Origin: UBA2377 sp964429385
Lineage (GTDB): Bacteria; Verrucomicrobiota; Verrucomicrobiia; Opitutales; Opitutaceae
Direction of reading: 5' to 3'
DNA: 64,000 nt
Assembly: GCA_964429385.1 (NCBI GenBank)
Contig: CAYSBR010000003.1
Coordinates: forward strand, 93,513 to 157,512
Shown here: positions 35,116 to 44,915 of the stretch, in pieces
Layout of the letters: the number at the start of each line of letters is the position of its first letter
Numbering within the stretch: position 1 is the first letter of the stretch
Translations under genes and position numbers: made by a program
Notes under the pieces: model-generated
The model's database searches: none
The model's input: only the letters and a program-made list of their open reading frames with translations
What the model was told of the DNA's origin: nothing

Positions 35116-36109
35116 AGTGACTCAACTCCTTCCGGTAATACGCCAGCGTGCGCCGCAGCGCCGTGCGCAGCGCGGTGCGCGGCCGCCAGCCGAGCTGGGC
35201 GGTGATCAGACCGTGATCCGCGTAGAAATCCCCGATATCGATCTTCTTCCGGTCCGCGGGAAACCGCTTCACCACAAATTCCCCGGCGCCATTCACCTCC
35301 ACGAGCAATTGCGCCAACTGGCGCAACGACACCGGCGGGGGCCCGCCCAGATTGTAAACCTGCCCTTCCGCCACCGGATGCGCCGCCGCCAGCAGCAGCG
35401 CCTCCACCGCATCGTCCACATAAGTGAAGTCGCGACACTGTTCCCCGCCCCAGACCTCGAACGGCTGTGCCTCCACCAACCGGCGGATCCACACACCCAC
35501 GAAAGTCTGACGGGCATCCTTGATCCGCATGCGCGGCCCGATCGTGTTGGTCAGACGGAGCACCGTGCTGCGAATGCCGTGCACTTCGCTGTAGAGCACA
35601 TGGTATTCCTCACCGGCCAGTTTGTTGATCCCGTTCACATCCACCGGACGAAGCGGATGCTTTTCATCCACCGGCAGGTAATCCGGCCGGCCGTAGATCT
35701 GCCGCGTGCTGGCAAAGACGATGCGGATGCCGGGATTGTGCCGCCGGCAGGTTTCAAGCAGGGAAAGCTGCGCGCGGCAGTTGATCTCCAGGTCCGTTTC
35801 CGGATCGGTCATCGAGTCCATGTGACTCGTCTGCCCCGCCAGATTGAAAAGATAATCCTGCCCCCGCACAAAAGCCGGCAGGCTGAGCCGGTCGCGCACA
35901 TCCGAGAGATGCACACTCACCTTGCGCTCCAAGCCCGCGAGGTTGCGCGGGTTGCCGCCGTATTCGGGGATCAGGCTGTCGAGCACCGTCACCTTCGCGC
36001 CGAGCGCGACCAGCCGCCGGGTCAGATTGGAACCGATGAAGCCCAGACCGCCCGTGATCAGGACACGCTTGCCGGAAAACTCGCCCTTAAAGGAGGAAAC
36101 GATGCGCAT
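35108..36109 (-). CDS. NAD-dependent epimerase/dehydratase (extended SDR) with atypical active site
   Basis: A 333-residue SDR: VLITGGLGFIGSNLTRRL, NLAGQTSHMDSM, FASTRQIYG, RLTNTIGPRMRIKDARQTFVG and CRDFTYVDDAVEAL. It should convert a nucleotide sugar (4-epimerase or 4,6-dehydratase type), feeding the aminotransferase it overlaps by 8 nt. Where YxxxK is expected it reads NGINK (N159, K163), so the usual tyrosine is asparagine. I recall this variant in a family of similar proteins, so it may be a real subfamily trait and not damage. The substrate is unknown. Confidence 0.82.
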   Translation of the reverse strand: MRIVSSFKGEFSGKRVLITGGLGFIGSNLTRRLVALGAKVTVLDSLIPEYGGNPRNLAGLERKVSVHLSDVRDRLSLPAFVRGQDYLFNLAGQTSHMDSMTDPETDLEINCRAQLSLLETCRRHNPGIRIVFASTRQIYGRPDYLPVDEKHPLRPVDVNGINKLAGEEYHVLYSEVHGIRSTVLRLTNTIGPRMRIKDARQTFVGVWIRRLVEAQPFEVWGGEQCRDFTYVDDAVEALLLAAAHPVAEGQVYNLGGPPPVSLRQLAQLLVEVNGAGEFVVKRFPADRKKIDIGDFYADHGLITAQLGWRPRTALRTALRRTLAYYRKELSHYV

Positions 36110-36112
36110 GAC

Positions 36113-36850
36113 TCAGGCCGGTTTTCGTCCCGCGATGAAGACAGAACTGCCCAAGGGCAGCCGCCCTCCGAGTTTCATCCACGCAAACTCCATTCGAGCC
36201 ATACCGGCGAAGATGGCCTCCACCGGCCGGGGGTACAAGCGCACATCACTCGTCGGGTCCGCCGGACGGAACAATTTGCGCCGAAGGGCGATGAGCGGCA
36301 GTGGCAGGAAGTTCACATAGGAAGCGAACCCGACCTCCAGACCGGCCTCGCGAAAGAGCGCCAGCAAACCGGGCCGGGTGTAGCGATGCCGGGTCTCACA
36401 GGTGTCATCATGATACGACCACAGCCAGCGGAACGCCGGCACATTGACCAGGATCACCCCGCCGGGCCGGAGCACGCGGGCGAATTCACACAAGGCCCTG
36501 GCATCATCCTCGACCTGACACACCACATCAGCCGAAACGACCGCCTCAAACGTTTCATCCGCAAACGGCAACTGGGTGATGGAGCCTTGCACAATCTCCA
36601 CGCCGGTGCGGGCCCGCGCAAGTTCGCAGGCCCGCGGGGAGAAATCGAGCCCCGTCACCTGCCAGCCTGCCGCTTCCTCCCGCAGATGGTTGATCAACCC
36701 GCCGGTGCCGCACCCGGCATCCAGCACGCGGGCAGAGGTTCCCGCACCCAGCCCGCGCCGCAGCCCCTCGGCCATGCGCCGGTTGAGCGCCCGGAAATAC
36801 CACATCCTGTCCTCCACCTCGGCCAGCTTGCGGTATTCGTCCAGTTGCAT
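36113..36850 (-). CDS. Class I SAM-dependent methyltransferase
   Basis: A 245-residue protein with motif I VLDAGCGTGGLINHL, the acidic TGLDFSPRACELAR, SADVVCQVEDDARAL and RVLRPGGVILVNVPAF. It is a type 11 methyltransferase and a paralogue of the one at 2492-3229. It heads the minus-strand operon with the SDR (3-nt gap), aminotransferase and GT2 genes, so an amino-sugar or lipid-linked glycan is a likely substrate. ATG 36850 is chosen; a TTG at 36862 is in frame upstream. Confidence 0.85.
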   Translation of the reverse strand: MQLDEYRKLAEVEDRMWYFRALNRRMAEGLRRGLGAGTSARVLDAGCGTGGLINHLREEAAGWQVTGLDFSPRACELARARTGVEIVQGSITQLPFADETFEAVVSADVVCQVEDDARALCEFARVLRPGGVILVNVPAFRWLWSYHDDTCETRHRYTRPGLLALFREAGLEVGFASYVNFLPLPLIALRRKLFRPADPTSDVRLYPRPVEAIFAGMARMEFAWMKLGGRLPLGSSVFIAGRKPA

Positions 36851-36941
36851 GCGCAGCTTCAATGCCCGCGCCCTCGCCCCACTGGCGACAAAAAAGCGTC
36901 ACGCTTGCCTCACTTGTGCATGACCTCCATCCACTTGGAGC

Positions 36942-37919
36942 GTGCCTGCTCCCTCCCATCACCATTTCACCCCGGGCGCGCTGCTGCGCGTTGCGATTTC
37001 CGGTGGTGTATTGGCGTGGATCGTCTGGCAGGTGGACTGGCGCGACTTCGGACAACTGCGCTCGCTTGACTGGACCTTTGCTCTCCCCGCGCTGCTGCTG
37101 GCCGGGCTTGCCTACCCCTTGCAGGCCTGGCGTTGGCAGCAACTCCTCAGCATGCAGGCCATTTCCCTGCGCCCGGCCTGGGTTCACGCGCTTTTCTGGC
37201 TGGGTAATTTCTACAATTCATTTCTTCCCGGTGGCATCGCCGGTGACGGCGTGCGCGTCTATAAAATCTGGCAGGTCGCCCCGGATCGCAAAGCCGGCGC
37301 GGCGGCCAGCGTGATCGCCGACCGCCTGCTCGGCTTCGGCTCCCTGCTGGGACTGGCGGTCGCCGCTCTCGGCCTGCATTTTTTTCTCACCGGCATCCGG
37401 CACGAACTGCGGACGCTGCTCATCGTCAGCCTGCTGGCCTGGTGCGGCCTGCTCGCCGGCCTCTGCCTGCTGTTCAGCCCACGCTGGTGGCAACCAGTCG
37501 CCCGCCGTTGGCTCGGCTCTGAACAGGCCGAGGCCCTGGGCCGGGCCGTCGCCGCATTTCAATCCCGGCATCACGCACTGGCGATCGCCCTGGCCGCCAG
37601 CCTCTGCATCTGGCTCCTGGACTTTGCCGCCTTGTGGCTGCTGGCGCACAGTGTGGGCCTGACCATCGGCGTGCTGCCGCTGACCGTGGCCGCCAGCGCC
37701 GCGTATGTCGCCGCCTCACTCCCCATCAGCATCGGCGGGCATGGCGTGCGTGAGGGCACGCTCGTCGTAGTCTTGGGCTGGCTCGGTTTTGGCGCCGGGC
37801 AATCCGGTCCCGTGCTCTGGCTGGCTCTGGCCTTCTGGGCGGTGACGACCGGCTGGAGCCTAGCGGGTGGACTGGCCATGATCTTCATGCCTGGACAAAC
37901 GAAAAGCCGGCCAGCCTGA
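36942..37919 (+). CDS. Lysylphosphatidylglycerol synthase transmembrane-region / YbhN-like flippase-type protein
   Basis: A 325-residue integral membrane protein with about eight hydrophobic helices. It has the family hallmarks WRWQQLLS, a FW-x-GNFYNSFLPGGIAGDGVRVY segment and, near the end, ASLPISIGGHGVREG. This UPF0104/YbhN/AglD-type family contains lipid flippase domains of MprF and proteins in glycan clusters, probably moving lipid-linked precursors across the membrane; that role here is inferred. The start is GTG 36942, divergent from the methyltransferase with 91 nt between. Confidence 0.85.
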   Translation: MPAPSHHHFTPGALLRVAISGGVLAWIVWQVDWRDFGQLRSLDWTFALPALLLAGLAYPLQAWRWQQLLSMQAISLRPAWVHALFWLGNFYNSFLPGGIAGDGVRVYKIWQVAPDRKAGAAASVIADRLLGFGSLLGLAVAALGLHFFLTGIRHELRTLLIVSLLAWCGLLAGLCLLFSPRWWQPVARRWLGSEQAEALGRAVAAFQSRHHALAIALAASLCIWLLDFAALWLLAHSVGLTIGVLPLTVAASAAYVAASLPISIGGHGVREGTLVVVLGWLGFGAGQSGPVLWLALAFWAVTTGWSLAGGLAMIFMPGQTKSRPA

Positions 37920-37973
37920 TCCGGTTTTAGACTATCGGAATTACCTGCTTTAACTCCACTCGCCCATCAAACG

Positions 37974-40124
37974 ATGCGCACGCCTGTTTCTCCTTTTTCC
38001 CGACCTACCTTGTGGGGGCAGACCATCCTAGTTTTTCTATCGGCTCTTGTCTGCGCAAGCGTGCTCTTCAATCGGACAGCATACAGTGACTGGTCCGAGC
38101 CTCATTGGTTGGAAGGCGATCCATTGGAAGTCTATGCACGCGTAAAGATAGCCAGCCACGAGCCTTGGCCTGTGCTTGCACGCTCCGCCCCCATCGACCG
38201 GCTGGGTGCCCCGATCAAGGCAGATTGGACCCCCTATCCGGTACCGGACAAACTCCTCTTCAATTTTGCAGGCCTGTTAGCGAAAGGCGTTGGCCTCATC
38301 GCCGCCATACAACTTACAAGTGCGCTCATCTTCGGCTTGAACGCCGTCTCATTTTATCTCTGCGGGCGCTGGCTGCGCTGGCGCCCGGAATGGGCGGCCT
38401 CATTGGCTCTGATCTTTGCCTTTTGCAGTTATAATGTTCGCTGGGGCATCACCCTTAGCCTCAGCCAGACTTTTTTATTACCTCCATTAGTGCTTATCTG
38501 CGCCCGGGCCGCGCGCCACGCGCCATGGAGCGGACTCCGTTTCAACTGGTGGCTGCTGGCTGCGATGCTCGGAATCTGGTTTGGCGGCGCCAATCCTTAT
38601 CTCACTTTTTTCGCCATCGTGGTCGCGGGTGGTACACTGATACTCAGCCTATGGCGGCGCTGCCCCTTGGACCGGTTGCTCCCCCTGCTCTTTCTCTTCG
38701 CTTTCCTCTTCTTGAGCTTTGCAGCCAGCAACGCCGGCCATGTGAGGACATGGTTGCATGAAGAGCACGGCGCAGCCCTTGTGCGGACTGCCCACGGCAC
38801 GCATACTTACGCTCTGCGGCTGGCCGACTGGATTGTTCCTCCCGCAGATCACCGCATTCCTTACTTCAGTTCCATCGGAAGTGCTTACCAAACTGCGCTC
38901 AAGCATAGCGGCGAGTTTTTTTACAACTACCTCGGCCTCTTCGGTATGGCTGGGTTGATCGGACTTCTTGGCAAAAGCCTGGTTTCAGCATATCGTTTTC
39001 GCTGGCGCAGCTTGGACCCCCTGTGGGGCCTCACATGGATCATCGCCTTCGGTATCTCAGGAGGAATCAACACCTGGTTGGGGAGCGCCGGCTTGGACTT
39101 GTTCCGGGCCGGTAGTCGTATCGGCATTTATGCCATGATCTGGGCCTCATTCTGCCTGGGTGGCATCCTCTCCCGGAAAGCCCGCCAACAGCCCCGTATA
39201 CTCTCCGTCTCCCTCGCCTTACTCGTCGCCCTGGTCGCGTTGTGGGAGCAAACTCCACCACTGGCCGAACGCAGCATGCCCAAGCGCCATCATGCCTTCT
39301 GGAAAGACATGGAAACACTGACCCGCTCGCTTGAGCAAATCCTCCCACCGGGTGCAAAAATTTTTCAGCTGCCTGCGACTCCATTTCCTGAAGCTGGCAC
39401 ACGAGGAGCAATGGGAGACTACCAACACTTTCTTCCTTTTTTAACCTCAAGCAGCCTCCACTTCTCTTATGGACAACTCCATGCCTCTCCTTGGCTGCAT
39501 TGGGCTAGCTATGTCGCGAGTCAGGACCCCGGACCAATGATCTCCACACTGGAGCGCACTGGATTTTCAGCAATATGGATCGATAGCCGCGCCTATGCTG
39601 ACAATGCCACCGCTCTCGCCGCCGCCTTGCATTCGTCGGGTGCCATTGAGTTTCCCGTCCCGGCCGCCCTTTCCCATCTCAAGGTATTTCGGTTGCGGCC
39701 TCAGGTTCCGCCACAGTTACCCGACCCGAACGCCCATCACTTTCTCGAACCTTGGAACGCTGAGGAAAGAGCAACCGGCTTATATGCAGTGTCCGGATGG
39801 TATCCGTTGGAACTGCAGGGCAACAGGAACTGGCGCTGGGCCGCTCACCGAGCCATGACAGGCTATTGGCATGAAAACACCAACAGCCAGGCGTCTCTGC
39901 GCTTCAAGCTGACTGGCCCAAGATCAGCAGTTATTATCATCCGGCATGGCGAAACAGAAATCTGGCGGGGGCAACCAAGCCAGGACGAGGTGGTGATGGC
40001 ACTCCACTTGGTGAACGGTTTGAATACATTGCATTGGGAACTGAAGGGCCGCACTTTCAGGCCCAAGGATGATCCTCGTGAATTGGGGTTCATGGTTGAA
40101 AATCTTTCCCTCTCTGTTCCGTAA
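37974..40124 (+). CDS. Multi-pass membrane protein with C-terminal beta-sandwich module
   Basis: A 716-residue protein with about ten hydrophobic segments up to residue ~430. The first loop reads DWSEPHWLEGDPLEVYARVKIA, similar to GT-C-like and phosphoglycerol-transferase-type membrane proteins. A soluble region follows. The end (nt about 39780-40110) is a module with GWYPLELQG, RWAAHRA, IWRGQ and a final RELGFMVENLSL, also found at the end of the protein at 41720-43315. Base composition is visibly less GC-rich than that of the neighbours. The function is unknown; a glycan-modifying GT-C enzyme is the best guess. Confidence 0.65.
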   Translation: MRTPVSPFSRPTLWGQTILVFLSALVCASVLFNRTAYSDWSEPHWLEGDPLEVYARVKIASHEPWPVLARSAPIDRLGAPIKADWTPYPVPDKLLFNFAGLLAKGVGLIAAIQLTSALIFGLNAVSFYLCGRWLRWRPEWAASLALIFAFCSYNVRWGITLSLSQTFLLPPLVLICARAARHAPWSGLRFNWWLLAAMLGIWFGGANPYLTFFAIVVAGGTLILSLWRRCPLDRLLPLLFLFAFLFLSFAASNAGHVRTWLHEEHGAALVRTAHGTHTYALRLADWIVPPADHRIPYFSSIGSAYQTALKHSGEFFYNYLGLFGMAGLIGLLGKSLVSAYRFRWRSLDPLWGLTWIIAFGISGGINTWLGSAGLDLFRAGSRIGIYAMIWASFCLGGILSRKARQQPRILSVSLALLVALVALWEQTPPLAERSMPKRHHAFWKDMETLTRSLEQILPPGAKIFQLPATPFPEAGTRGAMGDYQHFLPFLTSSSLHFSYGQLHASPWLHWASYVASQDPGPMISTLERTGFSAIWIDSRAYADNATALAAALHSSGAIEFPVPAALSHLKVFRLRPQVPPQLPDPNAHHFLEPWNAEERATGLYAVSGWYPLELQGNRNWRWAAHRAMTGYWHENTNSQASLRFKLTGPRSAVIIIRHGETEIWRGQPSQDEVVMALHLVNGLNTLHWELKGRTFRPKDDPRELGFMVENLSLSVP

Positions 40125-40138
40125 GTCGCACAAACGGC

Positions 40139-41737
40139 ATGAAACCTCTCCTGCGCCCCAAGTTCTCCGGGCTGTTCTACGATGAAGCGCATCCCGACTC
40201 ATTCTGGATCCGCGAAAACGGGGTGCTTACGCTGCCTTCACTTACAGGCAAAGCGCACCTGTCCGTCGTGGGCAAAGTGCTCCCTCCTTCCGACCACCCC
40301 TGCTCGCACGGAACGGTAGGTCTGAATATCGCGCTCGATGGCACCGCAATCACCTCCCAACCCGCATTGCCCCCCGGGGAATTTCGTCTGGAGGTGCCGC
40401 TCCCGCACAAACCATCAGTCAACCATCATGTGCTGACCTTGCAGCTCTGCGGTGTCGGCACAGCCAATACATTGGCCTGGCTTGGCCGCATCACCGGGCT
40501 GGGGTTTCTCCAGCCATGGCGCATACAGGCCCGCAATCGGCGGCTGCGCATCCTTAGAATAGAAGTGGATGGCGAAATACTTTTCGATTTCTCCATCCGC
40601 TCCTCCTCGTGGAATACCACCTTTGTTCGCCGGCATGCCCAACTCGGGCTGAACATCGCCGGATTTCTCACCGCCGAACTCGGGGTGGGTGAATCCGCCC
40701 GCTGCATGGTCCGCGCCGCCGAGGCCGCCGGCCTGCCTTCGGCCCTCATCCCGCTGAAGCTCCACTGCAAGAATCCCCAAGGCGACCAAACCTACGCCGC
40801 CCGGCTGCAAACAACGAATCCGCATCCGGTCAACGTCGTCCACCTCGACCCGCCCGCCGCGCACGATCTGGAACACCATCATCCCGGGTTGCTCACCGGC
40901 CGGCACAACATCGCCTACTGGGCATGGGAACTCCCCGAGTTTCCCGATGCCTGGATCCCCGCCTGCCGCTATTTCGACGAGATCTGGTGCCCGAGTGATT
41001 TCGTGCGCGACGCCATCGCGATCAAGGTGCCCCTGCCGGTCTTCACCCTGCCCCACGCCATCGCCTTCGAGCCGCCCGCCGGCAACCACCGCGCCCAATT
41101 CGGCCTGCCACCGGACAAATTTCTTCTCCTTGTCCTGTATGATCTGAACTCCTACTCCGCGCGCAAAAATCCCCGCGCCGCCATCGAGGCATTCCGGCGC
41201 TCGGGTCTGGCTGGAAAGGATGCCGCCCTCGTCGTCAAAGTGCACAATGTCCGCGGCAACGAAGCCGATCTCGCGCAATTGCGCGCCGACCTCGCCGATC
41301 TGCCCGGCACGGTGCTGATCACCGACACGCTCGCGCGTTCCGCCGTCTATGCCCTGCAGGCCGCGTGCGATTGCTACGTCTCGCTCCACCGCTCCGAAGG
41401 CTTCGGCCTGGCCGTCGCGGAATGCATGCATCTCGGCAAACCGGTCATCGTCACCGATTGGTCCGCCACCGCGGAATTCGTGACCGCCAAAAACGGCTGC
41501 CCTGTGCGTTATGAATTGCGAGCCCTGGAGCGCAACCACGGGCCCTACGGCAAAGGCCAGTATTGGGCCGAGGCCGACGTGGACCATGCCGCCGACTGGA
41601 TGCGCCGGCTTCAGGCCGACCGCCTGTTGGCTGCTGAGATTGGCGACGCCGCCCGTCTCACCATCGCGGAGCGCTTCGCCCCGGCCGCCATCGGCGCCCG
41701 TTATCGGCGCCGGTTGGAATCAATCGCGAGCTGGTGA
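40139..41737 (+). CDS. Glycosyltransferase (GT4/GT1 fold) with N-terminal beta-sandwich domain
   Basis: A 532-residue protein. The first ~165 residues are beta-rich (FWIRENGVLTLPSLTG, VGLNIALDGTAI, EFRLEVPLPHKP) and resemble the modules on the neighbouring membrane proteins. The catalytic part begins near GLNIAGFLTAELGVGESARC and contains YWAWELPEFPDAWI, FDEIWCPSDFVRDAI, VLYDLNSYSARKNP and the GT-B donor-site motif HRSEGFGLAVAECMHLGKPVI. It lies 14 nt after the preceding membrane protein. The stop overlaps the convergent gene by 18 nt. The sugar is unknown. Confidence 0.85.
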   Translation: MKPLLRPKFSGLFYDEAHPDSFWIRENGVLTLPSLTGKAHLSVVGKVLPPSDHPCSHGTVGLNIALDGTAITSQPALPPGEFRLEVPLPHKPSVNHHVLTLQLCGVGTANTLAWLGRITGLGFLQPWRIQARNRRLRILRIEVDGEILFDFSIRSSSWNTTFVRRHAQLGLNIAGFLTAELGVGESARCMVRAAEAAGLPSALIPLKLHCKNPQGDQTYAARLQTTNPHPVNVVHLDPPAAHDLEHHHPGLLTGRHNIAYWAWELPEFPDAWIPACRYFDEIWCPSDFVRDAIAIKVPLPVFTLPHAIAFEPPAGNHRAQFGLPPDKFLLLVLYDLNSYSARKNPRAAIEAFRRSGLAGKDAALVVKVHNVRGNEADLAQLRADLADLPGTVLITDTLARSAVYALQAACDCYVSLHRSEGFGLAVAECMHLGKPVIVTDWSATAEFVTAKNGCPVRYELRALERNHGPYGKGQYWAEADVDHAADWMRRLQADRLLAAEIGDAARLTIAERFAPAAIGARYRRRLESIASW

Positions 41738-43315
41738 CTCCGGCGCAGGAGTCCGCACCTCCAGCAGTAATCCCCACACGCAGAAACTGAGTTCGCGCTC
41801 GTCGCCCTCCACCGGCTTCTCCGCGGGCAGATCGGTATGAAACTCCAGCCGGCTCCGGCCCGCCGGCAGCTTGAAAGCCGGGGTGATAAACTTCTGTGTA
41901 TCGCCCGCGAGTTCGCCCCGCCACAGCTCCACGCCATCCAGACGCAGGGAAAGCGTCCGTGGCGAAACCGCCGACACCTGCAACTCCAGCCGCGCCTCCA
42001 CCGGGCCGGTCGCGTGGTTATGCAGGGTGATGTCCGCAGTCTGACGGCACCAGCGCCGGGTTTTCCATCCCTTCAACTCGGCCAGATACCAGCCTTCCCC
42101 GCGCTCGAAAGTCTGCTGTGAAACCAGTTGCGATTCACCGCGATAATAGAGGAGCCCGGCCCGGTGGGAGGTGAATTCCGCCACTCCCGAAAAAACGGAA
42201 AGATTGCCCGCCAGCAACAAAGGCAACCAGGCCCGCCCCCGCGGAACCAGCAGGTTGAACGCTAGGGTCATGGGCAGGATCACTCGCGTAGCCGCCCCGG
42301 GATGGCCTTCCCATACCGGCTGGGCAACCAGCAATCCCAGCACCGCAAACATCGCTCCAATGCGCCACCAGGCTTCGGCCGGACGCCATCGGCACAGCAT
42401 AAAACCCATCTGTACGGTCAGCGCGATCACGGTGAGCAGGGTGTTGCGATTGAAGGAAGTCCAGCCCTCCGCCCGGATTTCCCCCAACGTAGCGCCCCAT
42501 TTCTGTACCAGACCCACCAGCGGCAGCGTGAAATTACCCACACCTTCCCCGCCCGCGCCAAACCGCCAGCGGACATAAACCAGCCAGCAGGCGAGCGGCG
42601 CTACCACCAGGGCCCCGGTTAACGCCAGCCTCGCCCACCACCGTCCGCCCTGCACCGGCGGCCCGGCCCACAATACCCCCGCAAGCACTGAGGTTTCCTT
42701 GGTCAGGGCCGCCGCCGCCATGGCACCGATGGCGGACAGGCGCCGCCGTTTTTCCCACGCCAGCACGGCCAGCGTCACCAACAACAGGCCGGGAAGATCG
42801 GTCAGCGAATGCCGCACACTCATGCACACGCCATGGGAAAACATCACCCCAGCCCAGCGCAGGAAGTTGCCGGACCCGTCCGGCGGCAGCCAGCGCCAGA
42901 GGATCACCGCCAAGGCCAGCCAACACGCGACATTGAGCAACGAATAGATCTGCACGATCCAGGCCGGCTGCCCCAGCCCCAGCAGCCACGCCATCCAAGG
43001 CAGAAAAATCCGCCGGGCCCGGTAGGACGGATCATCCAATGCTTCATCCAGCTCCGGCGACCCGAGCAGCGGATGCAGCGCCAGCTGCACATAGGCCCGA
43101 CCATCATAGCCATGGGTGAACTCATCCACATGATGCGGCACCCCGCGCAGAGCGGTCACCGTCGGCTTGCCCAGCAGCTCCCCCACGGAAAGCAGCTTCG
43201 TCCAGCCCACGCCGGGCTCATGAAAACGCACCATCAGTCCCAGCAACAGCACCATCGCTGCAACAGCCGCTCCACGCCAGAACAGGCGGCCGGATGAGTG
43301 CGTGGGAACAGACAT
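41720..43315 (-). CDS. GT-C type membrane glycosyltransferase with C-terminal beta-sandwich module
   Basis: A 531-residue protein. After the first helix it shows EFTHGYDGRAYVQLALHPLL, then YRARRIFLPWMAWLLG, the GYDG-x-(F/Y)Y..(L/I)A..P pattern of a large family of predicted GT-C enzymes. Several helices follow. The C-terminal ~140 residues repeat the module seen at the end of 37974-40124: GWYLAELKG, RRWCRQTADI, LRLDGVELWRGE, ERELSFCVWGLLLEV. The ATG at 43315 is 152 nt from the divergent MBOAT gene. Confidence 0.72.
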   Translation of the reverse strand: MSVPTHSSGRLFWRGAAVAAMVLLLGLMVRFHEPGVGWTKLLSVGELLGKPTVTALRGVPHHVDEFTHGYDGRAYVQLALHPLLGSPELDEALDDPSYRARRIFLPWMAWLLGLGQPAWIVQIYSLLNVACWLALAVILWRWLPPDGSGNFLRWAGVMFSHGVCMSVRHSLTDLPGLLLVTLAVLAWEKRRRLSAIGAMAAAALTKETSVLAGVLWAGPPVQGGRWWARLALTGALVVAPLACWLVYVRWRFGAGGEGVGNFTLPLVGLVQKWGATLGEIRAEGWTSFNRNTLLTVIALTVQMGFMLCRWRPAEAWWRIGAMFAVLGLLVAQPVWEGHPGAATRVILPMTLAFNLLVPRGRAWLPLLLAGNLSVFSGVAEFTSHRAGLLYYRGESQLVSQQTFERGEGWYLAELKGWKTRRWCRQTADITLHNHATGPVEARLELQVSAVSPRTLSLRLDGVELWRGELAGDTQKFITPAFKLPAGRSRLEFHTDLPAEKPVEGDERELSFCVWGLLLEVRTPAPESPARD

Positions 43316-43467
43316 GGAGGGATGCGCGATGACAAAACCCAACTCCGTCAAGTCAAACGCAAAGCCCCCGGCGCCGGACATGGTTTTTTCTCGCGCCCTT
43401 CCGGCAAATTGCTGGACCCTCTCCGGCTTGTTTTGCCACCCCGCCTGGCCGGGTTGCATCCATCGCA

Positions 43468-44913
43468 ATGGTTTTCAGCTCGCTCTTTTTCCTCTACGCC
43501 TTCCTGCCCGTCTTCATCGCGCTCTACTACGCGGTGCCGGCCGGGCACCGCAATGCCGTGGCCCTCCTCGGCAGCCTGCTCTTCTACGCCTGGGGCGAGC
43601 CCACCTTTGCCGGCATCCTCATCCTTTCCGCCCTTTTTGGCTACGGCATCAGCCTCTGGATCGCCCGCCTCCCCGCCGCCGCCACGGGCACCCGGCGCGC
43701 CGTGCTGACCCTCGGCATCTCCGGTCACCTCGGCCTGCTGCTGTATTTCAAGTACAGCAACTTTTTCGTCGGCCAGCTCAACGGGGCTCTCGGCTGGCTC
43801 GCGCAGGGCAGCATCGCCTGGACTCACGTCGCCCTGCCGCTAGGCATCTCCTTTTTCACCTTCCAGAAGATCTCCTATCTCATGGATGTCCACCGGGGCA
43901 CCACCCGGCCGGCCCGGAGCTTCTTCGACTACCTACTCTACACCGCCCTCTTTCCCCAGCTCATCGCCGGCCCCATCATCCGTTATCACGACATCGCGCA
44001 ACAGATCGAAAAACGCGCGTATTCCGCCAACCTTTTCCTGTCCGGCGCCTGGCGCTTCCTGCTTGGCCTGGGCCGCAAGGTGCTCATCGCCAATCCCCTC
44101 GGCGCGGTGGCGGATACGCTCTTCGCCCAGGACATCAGCACACTCCCCGCCCCCTACGCCTGGGCCGGCATGCTTTGCTACGCCTTCCAGATCTATTTCG
44201 ATTTCGCCGGCTATTCCGACATGGCCATCGGCCTCAGCCGCATGATGGGGTTCCAGATCACCGAGAATTTCGACCGGCCCTACACCGCCCGCACGGTCAC
44301 GGATTTCTGGCGCCGCTGGCATATCTCGCTCTCCAGCTTCATGCGGGACTACCTCTACATCCCGCTTGGCGGCAACCGCGTGGCGCCCTGGCGCCGGCTG
44401 GTTAACCTCTGGCTGGTCTTTCTCGCCTCCGGCTTCTGGCACGGCGCAAGTTGGAATTTCGTCTTCTGGGGAGCCTGGCACGGTGCCCTGCTCTCCTTGG
44501 AAAAAGCCATCGGCGCGGGACGGTTGAACCGCCTGCCCGCCTTCATCGGCACCGCGCTCACGTTCTCCCTTGTCACGATCGGCTGGGTGTTCTTCCGTGC
44601 CGAAACCCTGCCCGACGCGTTTCTCTACCTCAGCCGACTCACCGACTGGTCTTCCTGGGGCGGGATCTACACCAATCCCGACCTGCTCTGGCCTGACATA
44701 CTCAACCGCCGCACACTCGCGGTGCTCGGGCTCGCCGCCCTCACCAGCTTCATCCCCGGCGGCTGGTGGCAACGCGGAGGCTGGGATGACGCCGAGCCCG
44801 CCACCCTCCGGCACGTCGGGTTGCGCCTTGTGCTCGCGGTGCTCAGCCTGCTGCTCGCCAGCGCTTCGCTCGCCGGGCAGAGCTACAATCCCTTCATTTA
44901 TTTCCGTTTCTGA
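43468..44913 (+). CDS. MBOAT family O-acyltransferase (AlgI-like)
   Basis: A 481-residue multi-pass protein: MVFSSLFFLYAFLPVFIALYY at the start, FKYSNFF, LPLGISFFTFQKISYLMDV, FPQLIAGPIIRYHDI, DFAGYSDMAIGLSRMMGF, and the catalytic-histidine region ASGFWHGASWNFVFWGAWHG. AlgI-type MBOATs transfer acetyl groups across the membrane to a periplasmic partner. The next gene, 2 nt later, encodes an AlgJ/AlgX-like protein, completing an O-acetylation module for the glycan made by this locus. Confidence 0.95.
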   Translation: MVFSSLFFLYAFLPVFIALYYAVPAGHRNAVALLGSLLFYAWGEPTFAGILILSALFGYGISLWIARLPAAATGTRRAVLTLGISGHLGLLLYFKYSNFFVGQLNGALGWLAQGSIAWTHVALPLGISFFTFQKISYLMDVHRGTTRPARSFFDYLLYTALFPQLIAGPIIRYHDIAQQIEKRAYSANLFLSGAWRFLLGLGRKVLIANPLGAVADTLFAQDISTLPAPYAWAGMLCYAFQIYFDFAGYSDMAIGLSRMMGFQITENFDRPYTARTVTDFWRRWHISLSSFMRDYLYIPLGGNRVAPWRRLVNLWLVFLASGFWHGASWNFVFWGAWHGALLSLEKAIGAGRLNRLPAFIGTALTFSLVTIGWVFFRAETLPDAFLYLSRLTDWSSWGGIYTNPDLLWPDILNRRTLAVLGLAALTSFIPGGWWQRGGWDDAEPATLRHVGLRLVLAVLSLLLASASLAGQSYNPFIYFRF

Positions 44914-44915
44914 CC

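Noticed and set aside
35081..37069. Long plus-strand open frame of about 660 codons
   Set aside because: It lies opposite the SDR and methyltransferase genes, which have strong family motifs. Its own product is Arg/His/Gln-rich without any recognisable domain.
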